Position numbers and translations under genes: made by a program. From contig NZ_JAJTBG010000008.1 in NCBI RefSeq assembly GCF_021287045.1, forward strand, positions 1-64,000: a DNA stretch of 64,000 bases, in the 5' to 3' direction. Positions within the stretch are counted from its first letter, which is position 1; each line of letters starts with the position of its first letter. The notes beneath the pieces were generated by a model. That model was not told where the DNA came from. It made no database searches and saw only the letters and a list, made by a program, of their open reading frames with translations. The DNA is from Oryzomicrobium sp. Lineage in GTDB: Bacteria; Pseudomonadota; Gammaproteobacteria; Burkholderiales; Rhodocyclaceae. This document shows, piece by piece, positions 29,796-41,223 of the stretch.

Positions 29796-30755
29796 ATGAG
29801 CAAACTGCTTCACACCCTGTTGTTGTCCACCACCCTCGCCCTCGGCACGCTCGGCACCACTGCGGCCCGGGGCGCGGAATTCATCAACGTGCTGACCGGC
29901 GGCACCAGCGGGGTGTATTACCCCATGGGCGTGGCCCTCTCCCAGATCTACGGCAAGGCCCTGCCCAACGCCAAGGCCTCGGTCCAGGCCACCAAGGCCA
30001 GCGCCGAAAACCTCAACCTGCTCCAGGCCGGCCGCGGCGAAATCGGCTTCACCCTGGGCGACGCCCTCTCGGACGCCTGGAAGGGCGACGAGGAGGCGGG
30101 GTTCAAGACGCCCCTGAAGAAGCTGCGCACCGTGGCCGGCATCTACCCCAACTACATTCAGATCGTCGCCAGCGCCGATTCCGGCATCCGCACCCTGGCC
30201 GACCTCAAGGGCAAGCGCATCTCGGTGGGGGCGCCCAAGTCCGGTACCGAGCTCAACGCCCGGGCCGTGCTCAAGGCTGCCGGCCTGACCTACAAGGACT
30301 TCGCCAAGGTCGAGTACCTGCCCTTCGGCGAGTCGGTGGAGCTGATGAAGAACCGCCAGCTCGACGTCACCCTGCAATCCGCCGGCCTCGGCGTCTCGGC
30401 CCTGCGCGACCTGGCCACGGCACAGAAGATCGTGGTGGTGCCGGTGCCCGCCGAGGTGGTGGCCAAGATCGGCGACGCCGCCTACCAGCCCGGCGTGGTG
30501 CCGGCCAAGACCTACGAAGGCCAGAACGCCGACGTGACCACGGTGAAGATCCAGAACTTCCTGGTCACTCACGAGGGCGTGCCCGCCGACACGGTGTATG
30601 CCATGACCAAGTCGATGTTCGACAACCTGGACCAGCTCACCGCCGCCCACGCCGCCGCCAAGGCGATCAGCAAGGCGGATGCGGCCAAGAACCCACCGGT
30701 GCCGCTGCATCCGGGGGCCGAGCGCTACTACCGGGAAGCCGGTCTGCTCAAGTAA
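29796..30755 (+). CDS. TAXI family TRAP transporter substrate-binding protein
   Basis: 319 residues with a Sec signal peptide (MSKLLHTLLLSTTLALGTLG, cleavage near ARGAEF). The mature TAXI domain has INVLTGGTSGVYYPMGVALSQIYGKALPNA, ATKASAENLNLLQAGRGEIG and GKRISVGAPKSGTELNARAVL. It captures a dicarboxylate in the periplasm for the fused TRAP permease encoded next. Placement directly after gcdH and its CoA-transferase suggests glutarate or a related acid as the ligand. A 2-oxoacid such as 2-oxoglutarate, known for some TAXI proteins, is the main alternative. Confidence 0.9.
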   Translation: MSKLLHTLLLSTTLALGTLGTTAARGAEFINVLTGGTSGVYYPMGVALSQIYGKALPNAKASVQATKASAENLNLLQAGRGEIGFTLGDALSDAWKGDEEAGFKTPLKKLRTVAGIYPNYIQIVASADSGIRTLADLKGKRISVGAPKSGTELNARAVLKAAGLTYKDFAKVEYLPFGESVELMKNRQLDVTLQSAGLGVSALRDLATAQKIVVVPVPAEVVAKIGDAAYQPGVVPAKTYEGQNADVTTVKIQNFLVTHEGVPADTVYAMTKSMFDNLDQLTAAHAAAKAISKADAAKNPPVPLHPGAERYYREAGLLK

Positions 30756-30787
30756 GCGGCGATCCACTCTCCGGCCCCGCCAAACCC

Positions 30788-30840
30788 CGCGCCAGTCCTT
30801 GATCTCCACGGCATACCCCTGAAGATCGAGAACTGGCGCG
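30788..30840 (+). other. Intercistronic hairpin between TAXI protein and TRAP permease
   Basis: CGCGCCAGT (30788-30796) pairs perfectly with ACTGGCGCG (30832-30840), with an inner stem GATCT (30801-30805) / AGATC (30823-30827). No T-tract follows, so it is more likely an mRNA-stabilising or attenuating structure that lets the binding protein be made in excess over the permease. Confidence 0.5.
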
Positions 30841-30931
30841 GCCTCCAGGCCACCCACCTCCGAACACCGCGCCCCGCCTGGCTTTCCGCCATGCCAGTTT
30901 CGCAGCAACAAACCCCCGCAGAGGTTTGACC

Positions 30932-33061
<2,130 letters not shown>

Positions 33062-33080
33062 CCGGCGAGCCATCCCGGCC

Positions 33081-33563
33081 ATGGCCGCAGCGCTGGCCCT
33101 GTGCCTGGCCCTGGCGGGGGAACCCGCCAGGGCCGCCCCCGCCCGGACGACGGTCCTGCCCGCCGCCACCGCCACCCTGGCCTGGACCCACTCCATCGAG
33201 AAGATTCGCTGGGACGAGGACTGGGCGGTCGCGGACCCGGCCACTTCCGCAGCCCTTTCCACTGTCACCGCCTCCGCCCCGCCCACGGCCGCCCCCGGGG
33301 TGACGATCACCGAGGCCCGCATCCGCGGCAGCGGCGCCGGCATGGAGATTCCCGAAGGCGCCGTGCTGCGCGACGGGGTCTGGCACTACCGCCCCGGCCT
33401 GCCGCCCCTGCCGGCGGTGCGCCTGACCCAGTCGCCCTACGTGCCCCCCTACACCCTGTGCGTGGCCGGCGACTGCCGCCCCCTGCCCGGCTGGCTGGCC
33501 GGCGGCGGTACGATCCCCGATAATGCGGTGATCGAACTGCGCCCCTGCCCGGCTTCGCCATGA
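33081..33563 (+). CDS. DUF1850 protein of TAXI-TRAP systems
   Basis: 160 residues with a signal-like hydrophobic start (AAALALCLALAGEPARAA). The conserved segment WTHSIEKIRWDEDW (about 35-48) is the DUF1850 hallmark (H-S-[IV]-E-K), and a later GMEIPEGAVLRDGVWHY fits the family. DUF1850 genes are regularly found beside TAXI-TRAP permeases; the role is unknown, perhaps a periplasmic accessory. The stop overlaps the ogt start by 4 nt. Confidence 0.82.
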   Translation: MAAALALCLALAGEPARAAPARTTVLPAATATLAWTHSIEKIRWDEDWAVADPATSAALSTVTASAPPTAAPGVTITEARIRGSGAGMEIPEGAVLRDGVWHYRPGLPPLPAVRLTQSPYVPPYTLCVAGDCRPLPGWLAGGGTIPDNAVIELRPCPASP

Positions 33564-34078
33564 CCGCTTCCCCCACGCCCTACCAGGCCATCGTCGCCAT
33601 GCCCCCCGCCCACCCGGTGTTCGCCCTGGGCATCCGTTGCGACCGGGACTGCATCACCGAGATCGACTTCCTCCCGCCGGAAGCCGCCGCGGCGGCGCCC
33701 CGGATCGACTCGCCCCTGGCTGCCCTGGCGGTGCGGCAGCTGGAAGCCTACGCTGCCGACCCCGGCGCCCCCTTCACCCTGCCCCTGGCCCCCTGCGGCA
33801 CGCCGTTCCAGCGCCGGGTGTGGGACGGCATCGCCGCCATCCCGCCGGGGGAAACCGTCACCTACGGCGCCCTGGCCAAGACCGTGCACAGCGCCCCCCG
33901 GGCCGTGGGCGGTGCCTGCGGCGCCAACCCCTACCCCCTGGTGGTGCCCTGCCACCGGGTGGTGGCCGCCAACGCCGGCTTCAACGACGGTCTGGGCGGC
34001 TTCGCCCGGGAACGGGGTGGCTTCCTGCTCGCCATCAAGCGCTGGCTGCTCACCCACGAGGGCATCCTGCCGGCATGA
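33560..34078 (+). CDS. ogt: Methylated-DNA-[protein]-cysteine S-methyltransferase
   Basis: 172 residues. The active-site motif PLVVPCHRVV holds the acceptor Cys131, preceded by the helix-turn-helix FQRRVWDGIAAIPPGETVTYGALA. It repairs O6-methylguanine and O4-methylthymine by a suicidal methyl transfer. The N-terminal domain is short, as in Ogt, not Ada. Starts and stops overlap with both neighbours (ATGA with DUF1850 and with xerD), so it is translationally coupled to functionally unrelated genes. Confidence 0.93.
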   Translation: MTASPTPYQAIVAMPPAHPVFALGIRCDRDCITEIDFLPPEAAAAAPRIDSPLAALAVRQLEAYAADPGAPFTLPLAPCGTPFQRRVWDGIAAIPPGETVTYGALAKTVHSAPRAVGGACGANPYPLVVPCHRVVAANAGFNDGLGGFARERGGFLLAIKRWLLTHEGILPA

Positions 34079-35034
34079 GCGCGGCCCGTACCAGCGCCGC
34101 CACTGCCTCCCCGGCGGCGGCCGAGCCCGTTCCGCCCCGCCCGGAAGACCTGGCCGAGATCGACCTGTTCTGCGACGCCCTGTGGCTGGAGGACGGCCTG
34201 GCCAAGGCCACCCTGTCGAGCTACCGGGCCGACCTGACCGGCCTGTCCCGCTGGCTGGCGGAACGGGACGGCGCGCCCCTGGCCGCCGCCGGCGCCACCG
34301 ACCTGGGCCGCTACCTGGCCCACCTGGCCGCCGGGCACAAGGCCACTTCCCAGTCGCGCCACCTGTCCACCCTGCGCCGCTACTACCGCTGGTTGGCCGT
34401 GCGGGGCCGGCGCGCCGACGACCCCACCGCCACCCTGGCCATGCCCGGCCGGGCCGAGCGCCTGCCCAAGGTGCTCTCGGAAGAGAACGTGGAGGCCCTG
34501 CTGGCCGCCCCGGACGTGACCACCCCCCTGGGCCTGCGCGACCGGGCCATGCTGGAAACCCTCTACGCCACCGGCCTGCGCGTCTCGGAACTGGTGGGGT
34601 TGCGCCTCTTCGAAGTGAACTTCGACATGGGGGTGGTGCGGGTGCTGGGCAAGGGCGCCAAGGAACGTCTGGTGCCCCTGGGCGAACTGGCCCTGGAATG
34701 GCTGGAGCGCTACCTGGCCGAGGCCCGGCCCGGCCTGATGGGGCAGCGCAGCGGCGACGACCTGTTCGTCACCGCCCGGGGCGCTGCCATGACCCGGCAG
34801 ATGTTCTGGACCCTAATCAAGCGCTACGCCCCCCAGGCCGACATCGACCCGGCCCGCCTGTCGCCCCACGTGCTGCGCCACGCCTTCGCCACCCACCTGC
34901 TCAACCACGGCGCCGACCTGCGGGTGGTGCAACTGCTGCTCGGCCACGCCGACATCTCCACCACCCAGATCTACACCCACGTCGCCCGGGAACGGCTGAA
35001 GACCCTGCACGCCCAGCACCATCCCCGGGGCTGA
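34075..35034 (+). CDS. xerD: Tyrosine site-specific recombinase XerD
   Basis: 319 residues including about 20 extra N-terminal residues. The core-binding domain has [23 protein letters not shown]; the catalytic domain has the Arg in [12 protein letters not shown], HxxR in [20 protein letters not shown], HxxH/W in [17 protein letters not shown] with the Tyr nucleophile. LxxExGLSxxTxxSYxxDL is typical of XerD. With XerC it resolves chromosome dimers at dif. It is a housekeeping gene, unrelated to the element integrase at 52135-53445. Confidence 0.93.
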   Translation: MSAARTSAATASPAAAEPVPPRPEDLAEIDLFCDALWLEDGLAKATLSSYRADLTGLSRWLAERDGAPLAAAGATDLGRYLAHLAAGHKATSQSRHLSTLRRYYRWLAVRGRRADDPTATLAMPGRAERLPKVLSEENVEALLAAPDVTTPLGLRDRAMLETLYATGLRVSELVGLRLFEVNFDMGVVRVLGKGAKERLVPLGELALEWLERYLAEARPGLMGQRSGDDLFVTARGAAMTRQMFWTLIKRYAPQADIDPARLSPHVLRHAFATHLLNHGADLRVVQLLLGHADISTTQIYTHVARERLKTLHAQHHPRG

Positions 35035-35049
35035 GACGCCGGCCCGGCC

Positions 35050-35080
35050 GCCGGCGGGCAGCCCGCCGGCTGGTATGCTA
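35050..35080 (+). promoter_or_regulatory. Hairpin after xerD and extended -10 promoter for the kinase gene
   Basis: GCCGGCGGG (35050-35058) pairs with CCCGCCGGC (35062-35070) over a 3-nt loop, without a T-tract. Immediately after it TGGTATGCT (35072-35080) reads as an extended -10 element. The kinase gene would then start transcription near 35087, which argues against the in-frame ATG at 35075 as start codon. Confidence 0.4.
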
Positions 35081-35131
35081 TGGGGATCGCGCCCTCTTCC
35101 CCCGGCCCGCGCCTTGCCCGAACTCCTCGCC

Positions 35132-37336
35132 GTGACCACCCATCCCGCAGCGCCGCCCCCGGCCCCGCCTTCCGAAGCGGTCGAGCCGGGCACGGGCACG
35201 CCGCCCTTCTTCCCCACCCTGAGCGGCTACGCCGGAGGCCAGGACGACCCGCGCGCGCCCAACCCGGTGCTGTACGCCTACGGGCTGTTCACCGTCTTCC
35301 TGGTGCTGATCGCCTTCGTGGTGGACATCCTGGTGGCCCGGGACCAGGAGCTGAAGGCCGGCGAACAGGCCCTGACCCAGCACGCCCGCCTGCTCGCCGA
35401 GCACGCCGCCCGCTCCTTCGACAGCGTCGAGGTGCTGCTCGACGAACTCAACCGCGACCTCTCCAGCGGCCACCGCTGGTGGGACTGGTCCGACGCCCGG
35501 GGCCACGAATTCCTGCGCGTGCGCATGACCCGCACCCTGCCCCAGATCCGCCACCTGATCGTCTTCGACGACAAGGGCACCCAGCGCTTCTCCGGCTCGT
35601 TCTACCCGGCCAACCCGATCAACATCGCCGACCGGGTCTATTTCGAGCGCCTCAAGTCCGGCGAGGCCCGCACTCGCTACGGTCCCTACATCGGCCGCAA
35701 CAGCAACCGCCACACCTACGCCGTGGCGCGCCGCCTGGAGCGGCCCAACCGCAATTTCGCCGGGGTGCTGATGGCCGCCCTGGAACCCCAGTATTTCGAG
35801 GATTTCTGCTGGAGCACCCGGCCCGAGGATTCATTCCAGGCCGCCCTGGTCAACAGCGCCGGCATCCTGGTGGCCCTGTGCCGCCAGGACGCCGAGGATC
35901 AGGACGAATACCTGGGCCGCGACTTCCGCGAGGTGATGGCCGACCGGGATTTCCGCCACGCCAGCCCTTTGGCCGAGACCCTGCGCAGCGAGCGCCACCT
36001 GCTCGCCCAGGTGGAAGTGCCGGGCTACGACGACCTGCGCATCGTCACCGTGCGCACTACCGAGAGCACCCTCCGCCAGGTCCAGGTGATGGCCCTGGTG
36101 GGGGTGGCGGCCATCTCCCTGCTCATCGCCGGCCTGCTCGTCCGCCGCCAGTTCATCGGCCTGCGGGCGCTGACCGTGGAACTGACCGGCCACCGGGACA
36201 ACCTGGCCCAGCGGGTGCGCCAGGCCACCCGTGAGATCGAGACCCGCCGCCGCGACGCGGAGCGGGCCAACCGGGCCAAGACCCGCTTCCTCGCCGCCGC
36301 CAGCCACGATCTGCGCCAGCCCCTGCACGCCCTGCGCATGTTCCTTTCCGACCTGCGCCAGACGCACCTGGCGCCGGAGCAGCAGGCGGTGCTCAAGCGC
36401 ATCGAGGTGGCCACCGGGGCCATGGGCGACCAGCTGGAAAGCCTGCTGGAAATCTCCCGCCTCGACCTGACCCGCATCGACCCGGAACGCCACACCCTGC
36501 CGGTATCCGAGCTGTTCACCAGCCTGGCCGCCACCTACGCCCCCCTGGCCGAGGCCGCCGCAGTGGCGTTGAGCTTCCACGCACCGCGCCGCGGCCTGGG
36601 GCTGATCGAGACCGACCCTGCCCTGCTGTCGCGCCTGCTCGGCAACCTGATCGACAACGCCATCAAGTTCACCCCGGGCGGCCACGTCATGGTCTGCGCC
36701 CGGCGCCACGGCCCCGAGCACCTGCGCATCGAGGTGCGGGACAACGGTATCGGCGTGCCCCTGGAGCACCAGGACGGCATCTTCGAAGAGTTCTACCAGG
36801 TCGGCAACGCCGCCCGCCAGGCGGAAAAGGGCCTGGGCCTGGGCCTGGCCATTGTGCGCCGCCTCTCGGACCTGCTCGGCCACCGCATCCGCTTCGCCTC
36901 GCGCCCCGGTGTCGGCACGGTCTTCGGCGTGGTCATTCCCAGTCCCCTGCGCCCGCGCCTCGGCGCCGCGCCCCGGGGGCCGGGCGTCACCGTGCTGTCG
37001 GCTTTCCCCCCCAACGAGGACGAGCGCGCCCTGTTGGCAACCCTGACCGGCTGGGGCTACGCTATCCGCCACGAGGAACTGCCCCTGCCGCCGGGCCGGC
37101 TCCTGCCGGGGCGCAACGACCCCTACGCGGTCACCCTGTACTGCAAGCGCCAGCCCGGTCCCTTCGCCGACGAAGAGACCGCCACCCTGCTACAGGCCAC
37201 GGTGATCGTCGTCGCCCCGGAGCGGGATGCCCACCCGGCCCTGCCCAACGTCCTCAACCGCCCCCTGCGCCCGGCCCGCCTGCGCGCCCTGCTGCGCAGC
37301 CTGGCCTCCCACCCGGAATCCGGCGCGGGCGAGTAG
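35132..37336 (+). CDS. Membrane sensor histidine kinase with a degenerate C-terminal receiver-like domain
   Basis: About 734 residues from GTG 35132 (ATG 35075 and TTG 35114 are alternatives; the former lies in the likely promoter). A first TM helix ([23 protein letters not shown]) is followed by a periplasmic sensor domain of double-PAS/Cache type with [20 protein letters not shown], then a second TM helix ([18 protein letters not shown]). A coiled segment leads to the phospho-acceptor His in [19 protein letters not shown] and the ATPase motifs [29 protein letters not shown]. The last 110 residues have receiver-like layout but no phosphorylatable Asp at the expected place. The signal is unknown; no dedicated regulator follows. 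Confidence 0.85.
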   Translation: MTTHPAAPPPAPPSEAVEPGTGTPPFFPTLSGYAGGQDDPRAPNPVLYAYGLFTVFLVLIAFVVDILVARDQELKAGEQALTQHARLLAEHAARSFDSVEVLLDELNRDLSSGHRWWDWSDARGHEFLRVRMTRTLPQIRHLIVFDDKGTQRFSGSFYPANPINIADRVYFERLKSGEARTRYGPYIGRNSNRHTYAVARRLERPNRNFAGVLMAALEPQYFEDFCWSTRPEDSFQAALVNSAGILVALCRQDAEDQDEYLGRDFREVMADRDFRHASPLAETLRSERHLLAQVEVPGYDDLRIVTVRTTESTLRQVQVMALVGVAAISLLIAGLLVRRQFIGLRALTVELTGHRDNLAQRVRQATREIETRRRDAERANRAKTRFLAAASHDLRQPLHALRMFLSDLRQTHLAPEQQAVLKRIEVATGAMGDQLESLLEISRLDLTRIDPERHTLPVSELFTSLAATYAPLAEAAAVALSFHAPRRGLGLIETDPALLSRLLGNLIDNAIKFTPGGHVMVCARRHGPEHLRIEVRDNGIGVPLEHQDGIFEEFYQVGNAARQAEKGLGLGLAIVRRLSDLLGHRIRFASRPGVGTVFGVVIPSPLRPRLGAAPRGPGVTVLSAFPPNEDERALLATLTGWGYAIRHEELPLPPGRLLPGRNDPYAVTLYCKRQPGPFADEETATLLQATVIVVAPERDAHPALPNVLNRPLRPARLRALLRSLASHPESGAGE

Positions 37337-37358
37337 CCCGCCCCGATGGAGAAGCACC

Positions 37359-37865
37359 ATGTCACGCCACGACGACCCCACCCACGGGAACGCCCCGGAA
37401 ACGCCGGCCACCCGCTTCCTGAAGAGCCAGCACGTACCCTATTCCGCCCACCTGTACGCCTACGAGGAGCACGGCGGCACCAAGGTGTCCGCCCGGGAGC
37501 TGAACGTGGACGAGCACGCGGTGGTGAAGACCCTGGTGTTCGAGGACGAGAACAAGAAGCCCCTGATCGTGCTGATGCACGGCGACCGCAAGGTGTCGGC
37601 CAAGGAACTGGCGCGCCAGATCGGCGCCAAGCACGTGGAGCCCTGCAAGCCCGAGGTGGCCAACCGCCACACCGGCTACCTGGTGGGCGGCACCAGCCCC
37701 TTCGGCACCAAGAAGGCGATGCCGATCTACATCGAGAAGAGCATCCTCGGCCTGGCCCTCATCTACATCAACGGCGGGCGGCGCGGCTTTCTGGTGGGGG
37801 TCCATCCCCACGACGTGCTGCGGGTGCTGACCCCCAAGCCGGTGTCCGCCGCTCTGGAGAAGTAA
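37359..37865 (+). CDS. ybaK: Cys-tRNA(Pro) deacylase YbaK/EbsC
   Basis: 168 residues from ATG 37359 with GGAG upstream. ATRFLKSQHVPYSAHLYAYEEHGGTKVSARELNVDEHAVVKTLVFEDE is the family opening, and GGTSPFGTKKAMPIYIEKSIL contains the conserved GxxSPxGxxK substrate loop and catalytic Lys region. It hydrolyses Cys mischarged on tRNA-Pro. It lies 22 bp after the kinase gene and converges with folB. Confidence 0.93.
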   Translation: MSRHDDPTHGNAPETPATRFLKSQHVPYSAHLYAYEEHGGTKVSARELNVDEHAVVKTLVFEDENKKPLIVLMHGDRKVSAKELARQIGAKHVEPCKPEVANRHTGYLVGGTSPFGTKKAMPIYIEKSILGLALIYINGGRRGFLVGVHPHDVLRVLTPKPVSAALEK

Positions 37866-37886
37866 CGCGGCCGGACTGCGGTGCGA

Positions 37887-38237
37887 TCAGGCGGAGCGCT
37901 CGATCACCACGCCGACGCGCCGCACCCCGGGCATCATGCCCAGCTTGGCGATGGACACCTGGACCCACTGGGCACCGAAGTCCTCCAGCAGTAGGGTGGC
38001 GACGAATTCGGCCAGCTTTTCGATCAGGCCGAACTGGCGGGTGCCCAGCTCCTGGCGCAGGCGGCCCACCACCTCGGCGTAGTTGATGGTGTCGTGGATG
38101 TCGTCGCTGGCCCCGGCCGATGCGGTCGACAGGCCGATCTTCAGCGACAGCTCGACGGTCTGGCGCATCTCCCGTTCCCGCGGATAGATGCCGATCAGGG
38201 TGTCGATGCGCAGCTCGTCGATGAAGATGATGTCCAT
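37887..38237 (-). CDS. folB: Dihydroneopterin aldolase
   Basis: 116 residues from ATG 38237. The sequence MDIIFIDELRIDTLIGIYPRERE carries the start of the tunnel-fold domain; DTINYAEVV and the Glu/Lys of FGLIEKLAEFVATLLL form the pterin site. It converts dihydroneopterin to 6-hydroxymethyl-dihydropterin in folate synthesis and is probably also epimerase-competent. It is divergent from plsY with 111 bp between; a TAGAAT at 38301-38306 is a possible plsY -10 but lacks a -35. Confidence 0.93.
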   Translation of the reverse strand: MDIIFIDELRIDTLIGIYPREREMRQTVELSLKIGLSTASAGASDDIHDTINYAEVVGRLRQELGTRQFGLIEKLAEFVATLLLEDFGAQWVQVSIAKLGMMPGVRRVGVVIERSA

Positions 38238-38348
38238 GGAAGGTCCGGGTCGGCCACCCGCCCGGCAGGGCCGGCGGCGCGATGTTGCGGTGGGGAAGTG
38301 TAGAATCCGGCGGATTTTACCTGCCGCCCTTCCGGGCCACCTATCTTT

Positions 38349-38981
38349 ATGCCCCCTGCCACCGCCCTCGCCGCTGCCGCCCCCGCCCTGCTGCTGTTCC
38401 TGGCCGCCGGCTACCTGCTCGGCTCCCTGCCCTTCGCCGTGATCGTCTCCCGGGTCTTCGGCCTGGCCGACCCGCGCAGCTACGGCTCGGGCAACCCGGG
38501 GGCGACCAACGTGCTGCGCTCGGGCAACAAGAAGGCGGCCCTGTTCACCCTGCTCGGCGACGCCCTCAAGGGTGTGGCGGCGGTGGTGCTGGCGCGCAGC
38601 CTGAACGCCCCTGAACTGGTGGTGGCGCTGACCGGTCTGGCCGCCTTCCTCGGCCACCTGTTCCCCCTCTTCCTCAAGTTCAAGGGCGGCAAGGGCGTGG
38701 CCACCGCCGCCGGCGTGCTGCTCGCCCTGGACCCGGTGGTGGGCCTGGCCGCCCTGGGCACCTGGCTGGCCGCGGCCGTAGTGACGCGCTACTCGTCCCT
38801 GGCCGCCCTGCTCGCCGCCCTGGCGGCGCCCCTGGCCGTGGGCCTGAGCGGTGGCGGCGGCGGCCAGCTGCTGGTGGTGGCCGTCATGGCCCTGGGCCTG
38901 ATCGCCAAGCACTGGGCCAACATCCAGCGCCTGATGGCTGGCCAGGAACCGAAGATCGGCGCCAAGAAGAAGGCCGCCTGA
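38349..38981 (+). CDS. plsY: Acyl-phosphate:glycerol-3-phosphate acyltransferase PlsY
   Basis: 210 residues, five or so membrane helices. The conserved loops are [40 protein letters not shown] (motif 1), [26 protein letters not shown] (motif 2) and a final loop near [10 protein letters not shown]. It makes lysophosphatidic acid from glycerol 3-phosphate and acyl phosphate in the inner membrane. The divergent folB-plsY and nearby tsaD arrangement is common in proteobacteria. Confidence 0.95.
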   Translation: MPPATALAAAAPALLLFLAAGYLLGSLPFAVIVSRVFGLADPRSYGSGNPGATNVLRSGNKKAALFTLLGDALKGVAAVVLARSLNAPELVVALTGLAAFLGHLFPLFLKFKGGKGVATAAGVLLALDPVVGLAALGTWLAAAVVTRYSSLAALLAALAAPLAVGLSGGGGGQLLVVAVMALGLIAKHWANIQRLMAGQEPKIGAKKKAA

Positions 38982-39025
38982 CGCGGATTCCGCCCAGGCG
39001 CCGATCCAGCGCCAACAAAAAAACG

Positions 39026-39052
39026 AAGGCCGCCCGAGGGGGCGGCCTTTTT
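39026..39052. terminator. Bidirectional terminator between plsY and tsaD
   Basis: A 10-bp stem, AAGGCCGCCC (39026-39035) with 39040-39049, has TTTTT on its right and an A7 run (39017-39023) on its left. It therefore serves both convergent genes. Confidence 0.92.
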
Positions 39053-39099
39053 CATGGCGATTGCGCGACAGCGATGGTTGCGGAAGATGGCCCCGGAAT

Positions 39100-40188
39100 T
39101 CAGTCCGCCGGGCTCATCAGTTCGGCCAGGGGCCAGCGCGGCCGCACCGCGAAGGTGCCGGCGGGGCGCGCCGCCCCGGCGTCGGCGGCCAGGCGCAGGG
39201 CGCCGGCCAGGGCGATCATCGCCCCGTTGTCGGTGCAGAATTCCAACTCGGGGTAATGGACCCGCAGGCGGCGGCGCCGCGCCGCCTCGTCGAGCATGGC
39301 ACGCAACTGGCGGTTGGCCCCCACCCCGCCGGCCACCACCAGCCGGTTCAAGCCGGTCTGCTTGAGGGCCTTGAGGGATTTCTTGACCAGCACTTCGACG
39401 ATAGCGTCTTGGAAGCCCCGGGCCAGATCGGCCCGCTGGGCGTCGTCCAGTTCGCCGCGCTCGCCGCCCATGTCGCGCACCCGGGTCAGCACCGCGGTCT
39501 TCAATCCGGCGAAGGAAAAATTCAGGTCGTCGGAATGGAGCATCGGCCGGGGCAGGGCCACCTGGTCCGGCCGCCCGTCCTCCGCCAGCCGGGCCAGGGC
39601 CGGGCCGCCCGGGTAGGGCAGGCCGAGCAGCTTGGCGGTCTTGTCGAAGGCCTCGCCGGCGGCGTCGTCCAGGGTTTCCCCCAGAAGGGTGTAGCGGCCA
39701 ACGCCATCGACCCGCATCAGCTGGGTATGCCCCCCGGACACCAGCAGGGCGACGAAGGGGAAGGTGGGGGCATCGGTGGACAACAGGGGCGACAACAAAT
39801 GCCCCTCCAGGTGGTGCACCGGCACCACCGGCTTGCCCAGGGCCGTGGCGAGGGCTTCGGCGAAGGCGCAACCCACCAGCAGGGCGCCGGCCAGGCCGGG
39901 GCCCTGGGTGTAGGCGACGGCGTCGACCTCGGCCAGGGCCTTGCCGCTGCGGGCCAGGGCCTCGCGCAACAGGGGCACCACCCGGCGGATGTGGTCCCGG
40001 GACGCCAGTTCCGGCACCACGCCGCCATAGGCGCGGTGCAGGGCGATCTGGGAATGGAGGGTATGGGCGAGCAGACGGGACGATGCCGGGACCGATGTCC
40101 CCGAGGCCGCCGGCCCGTTTCCGGACCCGACCTCCACCAGGGCAACGCCGGTCTCGTCGCAGGAGGATTCGAGGCCGAGCACTAGCAT
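39100..40188 (-). CDS. tsaD: tRNA N6-adenosine threonylcarbamoyltransferase TsaD
   Basis: 362 residues from ATG 40188 (upstream in-frame codons are not family-like). [19 protein letters not shown] at the start and the metal His pair in [12 protein letters not shown] are characteristic. [10 protein letters not shown] and [13 protein letters not shown] complete the ASKHA ATPase fold. With TsaB and TsaE it attaches threonylcarbamoyl to A37 of ANN-decoding tRNAs. Its divergent position opposite rpsU is a widely conserved arrangement. Confidence 0.95.
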   Translation of the reverse strand: MLVLGLESSCDETGVALVEVGSGNGPAASGTSVPASSRLLAHTLHSQIALHRAYGGVVPELASRDHIRRVVPLLREALARSGKALAEVDAVAYTQGPGLAGALLVGCAFAEALATALGKPVVPVHHLEGHLLSPLLSTDAPTFPFVALLVSGGHTQLMRVDGVGRYTLLGETLDDAAGEAFDKTAKLLGLPYPGGPALARLAEDGRPDQVALPRPMLHSDDLNFSFAGLKTAVLTRVRDMGGERGELDDAQRADLARGFQDAIVEVLVKKSLKALKQTGLNRLVVAGGVGANRQLRAMLDEAARRRRLRVHYPELEFCTDNGAMIALAGALRLAADAGAARPAGTFAVRPRWPLAELMSPAD

Positions 40189-40311
40189 GGCGGCGATTTT
40201 ACCCCAGCGGGGCGGGCAGGCACGGGCCGCCTTGCGCGGCGCGGGCGTCGCAGGCATGCGTTCCCTGGCAGGCGGGGCGCAGCGCCAGATGGGGCCAAGA
40301 TGTTGACCTAC

Positions 40312-40341
40312 TTGAAATTTATTGACTTTTCCCTTTATACT
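40312..40341 (+). promoter_or_regulatory. Promoter of the rpsU-dnaG-rpoD operon
   Basis: TTGAAA (40312-40317), 18-bp spacer, TATACT (40336-40341), 43 bp before the rpsU ATG, within a conspicuously AT-rich patch. A nearer TTGACT (40322-40327) is too close to the -10 to serve as its -35. Confidence 0.6.
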
Positions 40342-40383
40342 TGCCGACTTTCTCTGTCGAAAACCAATCGGGGACCGATTTCA

Positions 40384-40596
40384 ATGCCTTCTATCCGCGT
40401 CAAGGAAAACGAGCCGTTTGAGGTGGCGATCCGCCGCTTCAAGCGCACTGTCGAAAAAACCGGTCTGCTGACCGAACTGCGTGCCCGCGAGTTCTACGAA
40501 AAGCCCACCGCCGAGCGCAAGCGCAAGGCCGCCGCCGCCGTCAAGCGTCACCACAAGCGCATCCGCAGCCAGCAGCTGCCGCCGAAGCTCTACTGA
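40384..40596 (+). CDS. rpsU: 30S ribosomal protein S21
   Basis: 70 residues, highly basic: [21 protein letters not shown] and the K/R-rich tail ending PPKLY are typical of bS21. It binds late in the small subunit near the anti-Shine-Dalgarno region. It is the first gene of the macromolecular synthesis operon. Confidence 0.96.
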   Translation: MPSIRVKENEPFEVAIRRFKRTVEKTGLLTELRAREFYEKPTAERKRKAAAAVKRHHKRIRSQQLPPKLY

Positions 40597-40671
40597 TATC
40601 GACGCTCGTTCCTGACGCCCCGGGCCCGGCACCCCGTGCCCGCCCCGGCCCGTCGGACACGATCCGCCGCG

Positions 40672-40707
40672 AAGCCGCCGATCCCCGATCGGCGGCTTTC
40701 GGCGTTT
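40672..40707 (+). terminator. Attenuator-like terminator after rpsU
   Basis: A 12-bp perfect stem (AAGCCGCCGATC 40672-40683 with 40687-40698) with a 3-nt loop. The T-tract is weak (TTT then CGGCG then TTTT), which fits partial termination letting some transcripts run on into yqeY, dnaG and rpoD. Confidence 0.75.
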
Positions 40708-40748
40708 TGGGGCTCGCCGCCCCGCCCCTCTCCGCGAAAGTCTCCGCC

Positions 40749-41195
40749 ATGAGCCTCAAGATCCGCATCAGCGACGACATGAAATCGGCCATGAAGGCCA
40801 AGGACGCGCCCCGCCTGGGCGCCCTGCGCCTGCTCCTGGCGGCGATCAAGCAAAAGGAGGTGGACGAGCGCATCGAGCTGACCGACGCAGACGTGGCCGC
40901 CGTGGTGGAAAAGCTGCTCAAGCAGCGCCGCGACAGCATCACCCAGTACGAGGCCGCCGGCCGCGAGGACCTGGCCGCCGCCGAGCGCTTCGAGGCCGAG
41001 GTGTTGACCGCCTACCTGCCGGCCCAGCTGTCGGCAACCGAGATCCAGGCGGCAGTGGCTGCCGCCGTGGCCGCCAGCGGCGCCGCCGGCCCGGCCGACA
41101 TGGGCAAGGTGATGGCCATCCTCAAGCCCCAGCTGGCCGGCAAGGCCGACATGGGCGAGGTGTCCCGGCAGGTCAAGGCCGCCCTGGCCGGTTGA
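40749..41195 (+). CDS. GatB/YqeY domain protein
   Basis: 148 residues from ATG 40749. MSLKIRISDDMKSAMKAKDAPRLGALRLLLAAIKQKEVDER and FEAEVLTAYLPAQLS are standard YqeY features; the helical tail resembles the tRNA-binding end of GatB. The biochemical role of stand-alone YqeY is unsettled. Its place between rpsU and dnaG is common in betaproteobacteria. Confidence 0.93.
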   Translation: MSLKIRISDDMKSAMKAKDAPRLGALRLLLAAIKQKEVDERIELTDADVAAVVEKLLKQRRDSITQYEAAGREDLAAAERFEAEVLTAYLPAQLSATEIQAAVAAAVAASGAAGPADMGKVMAILKPQLAGKADMGEVSRQVKAALAG

Positions 41196-41223
41196 CCCCA
41201 CCCCAGCCCGCCCCGGAGCGCCG

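Noticed and set aside
35075-35131. ATG at 35075 as start of the histidine kinase
   Set aside because: The ATG forms part of an extended -10 element and lacks a Shine-Dalgarno; the intervening residues look unstructured. Kept as an alternative only.
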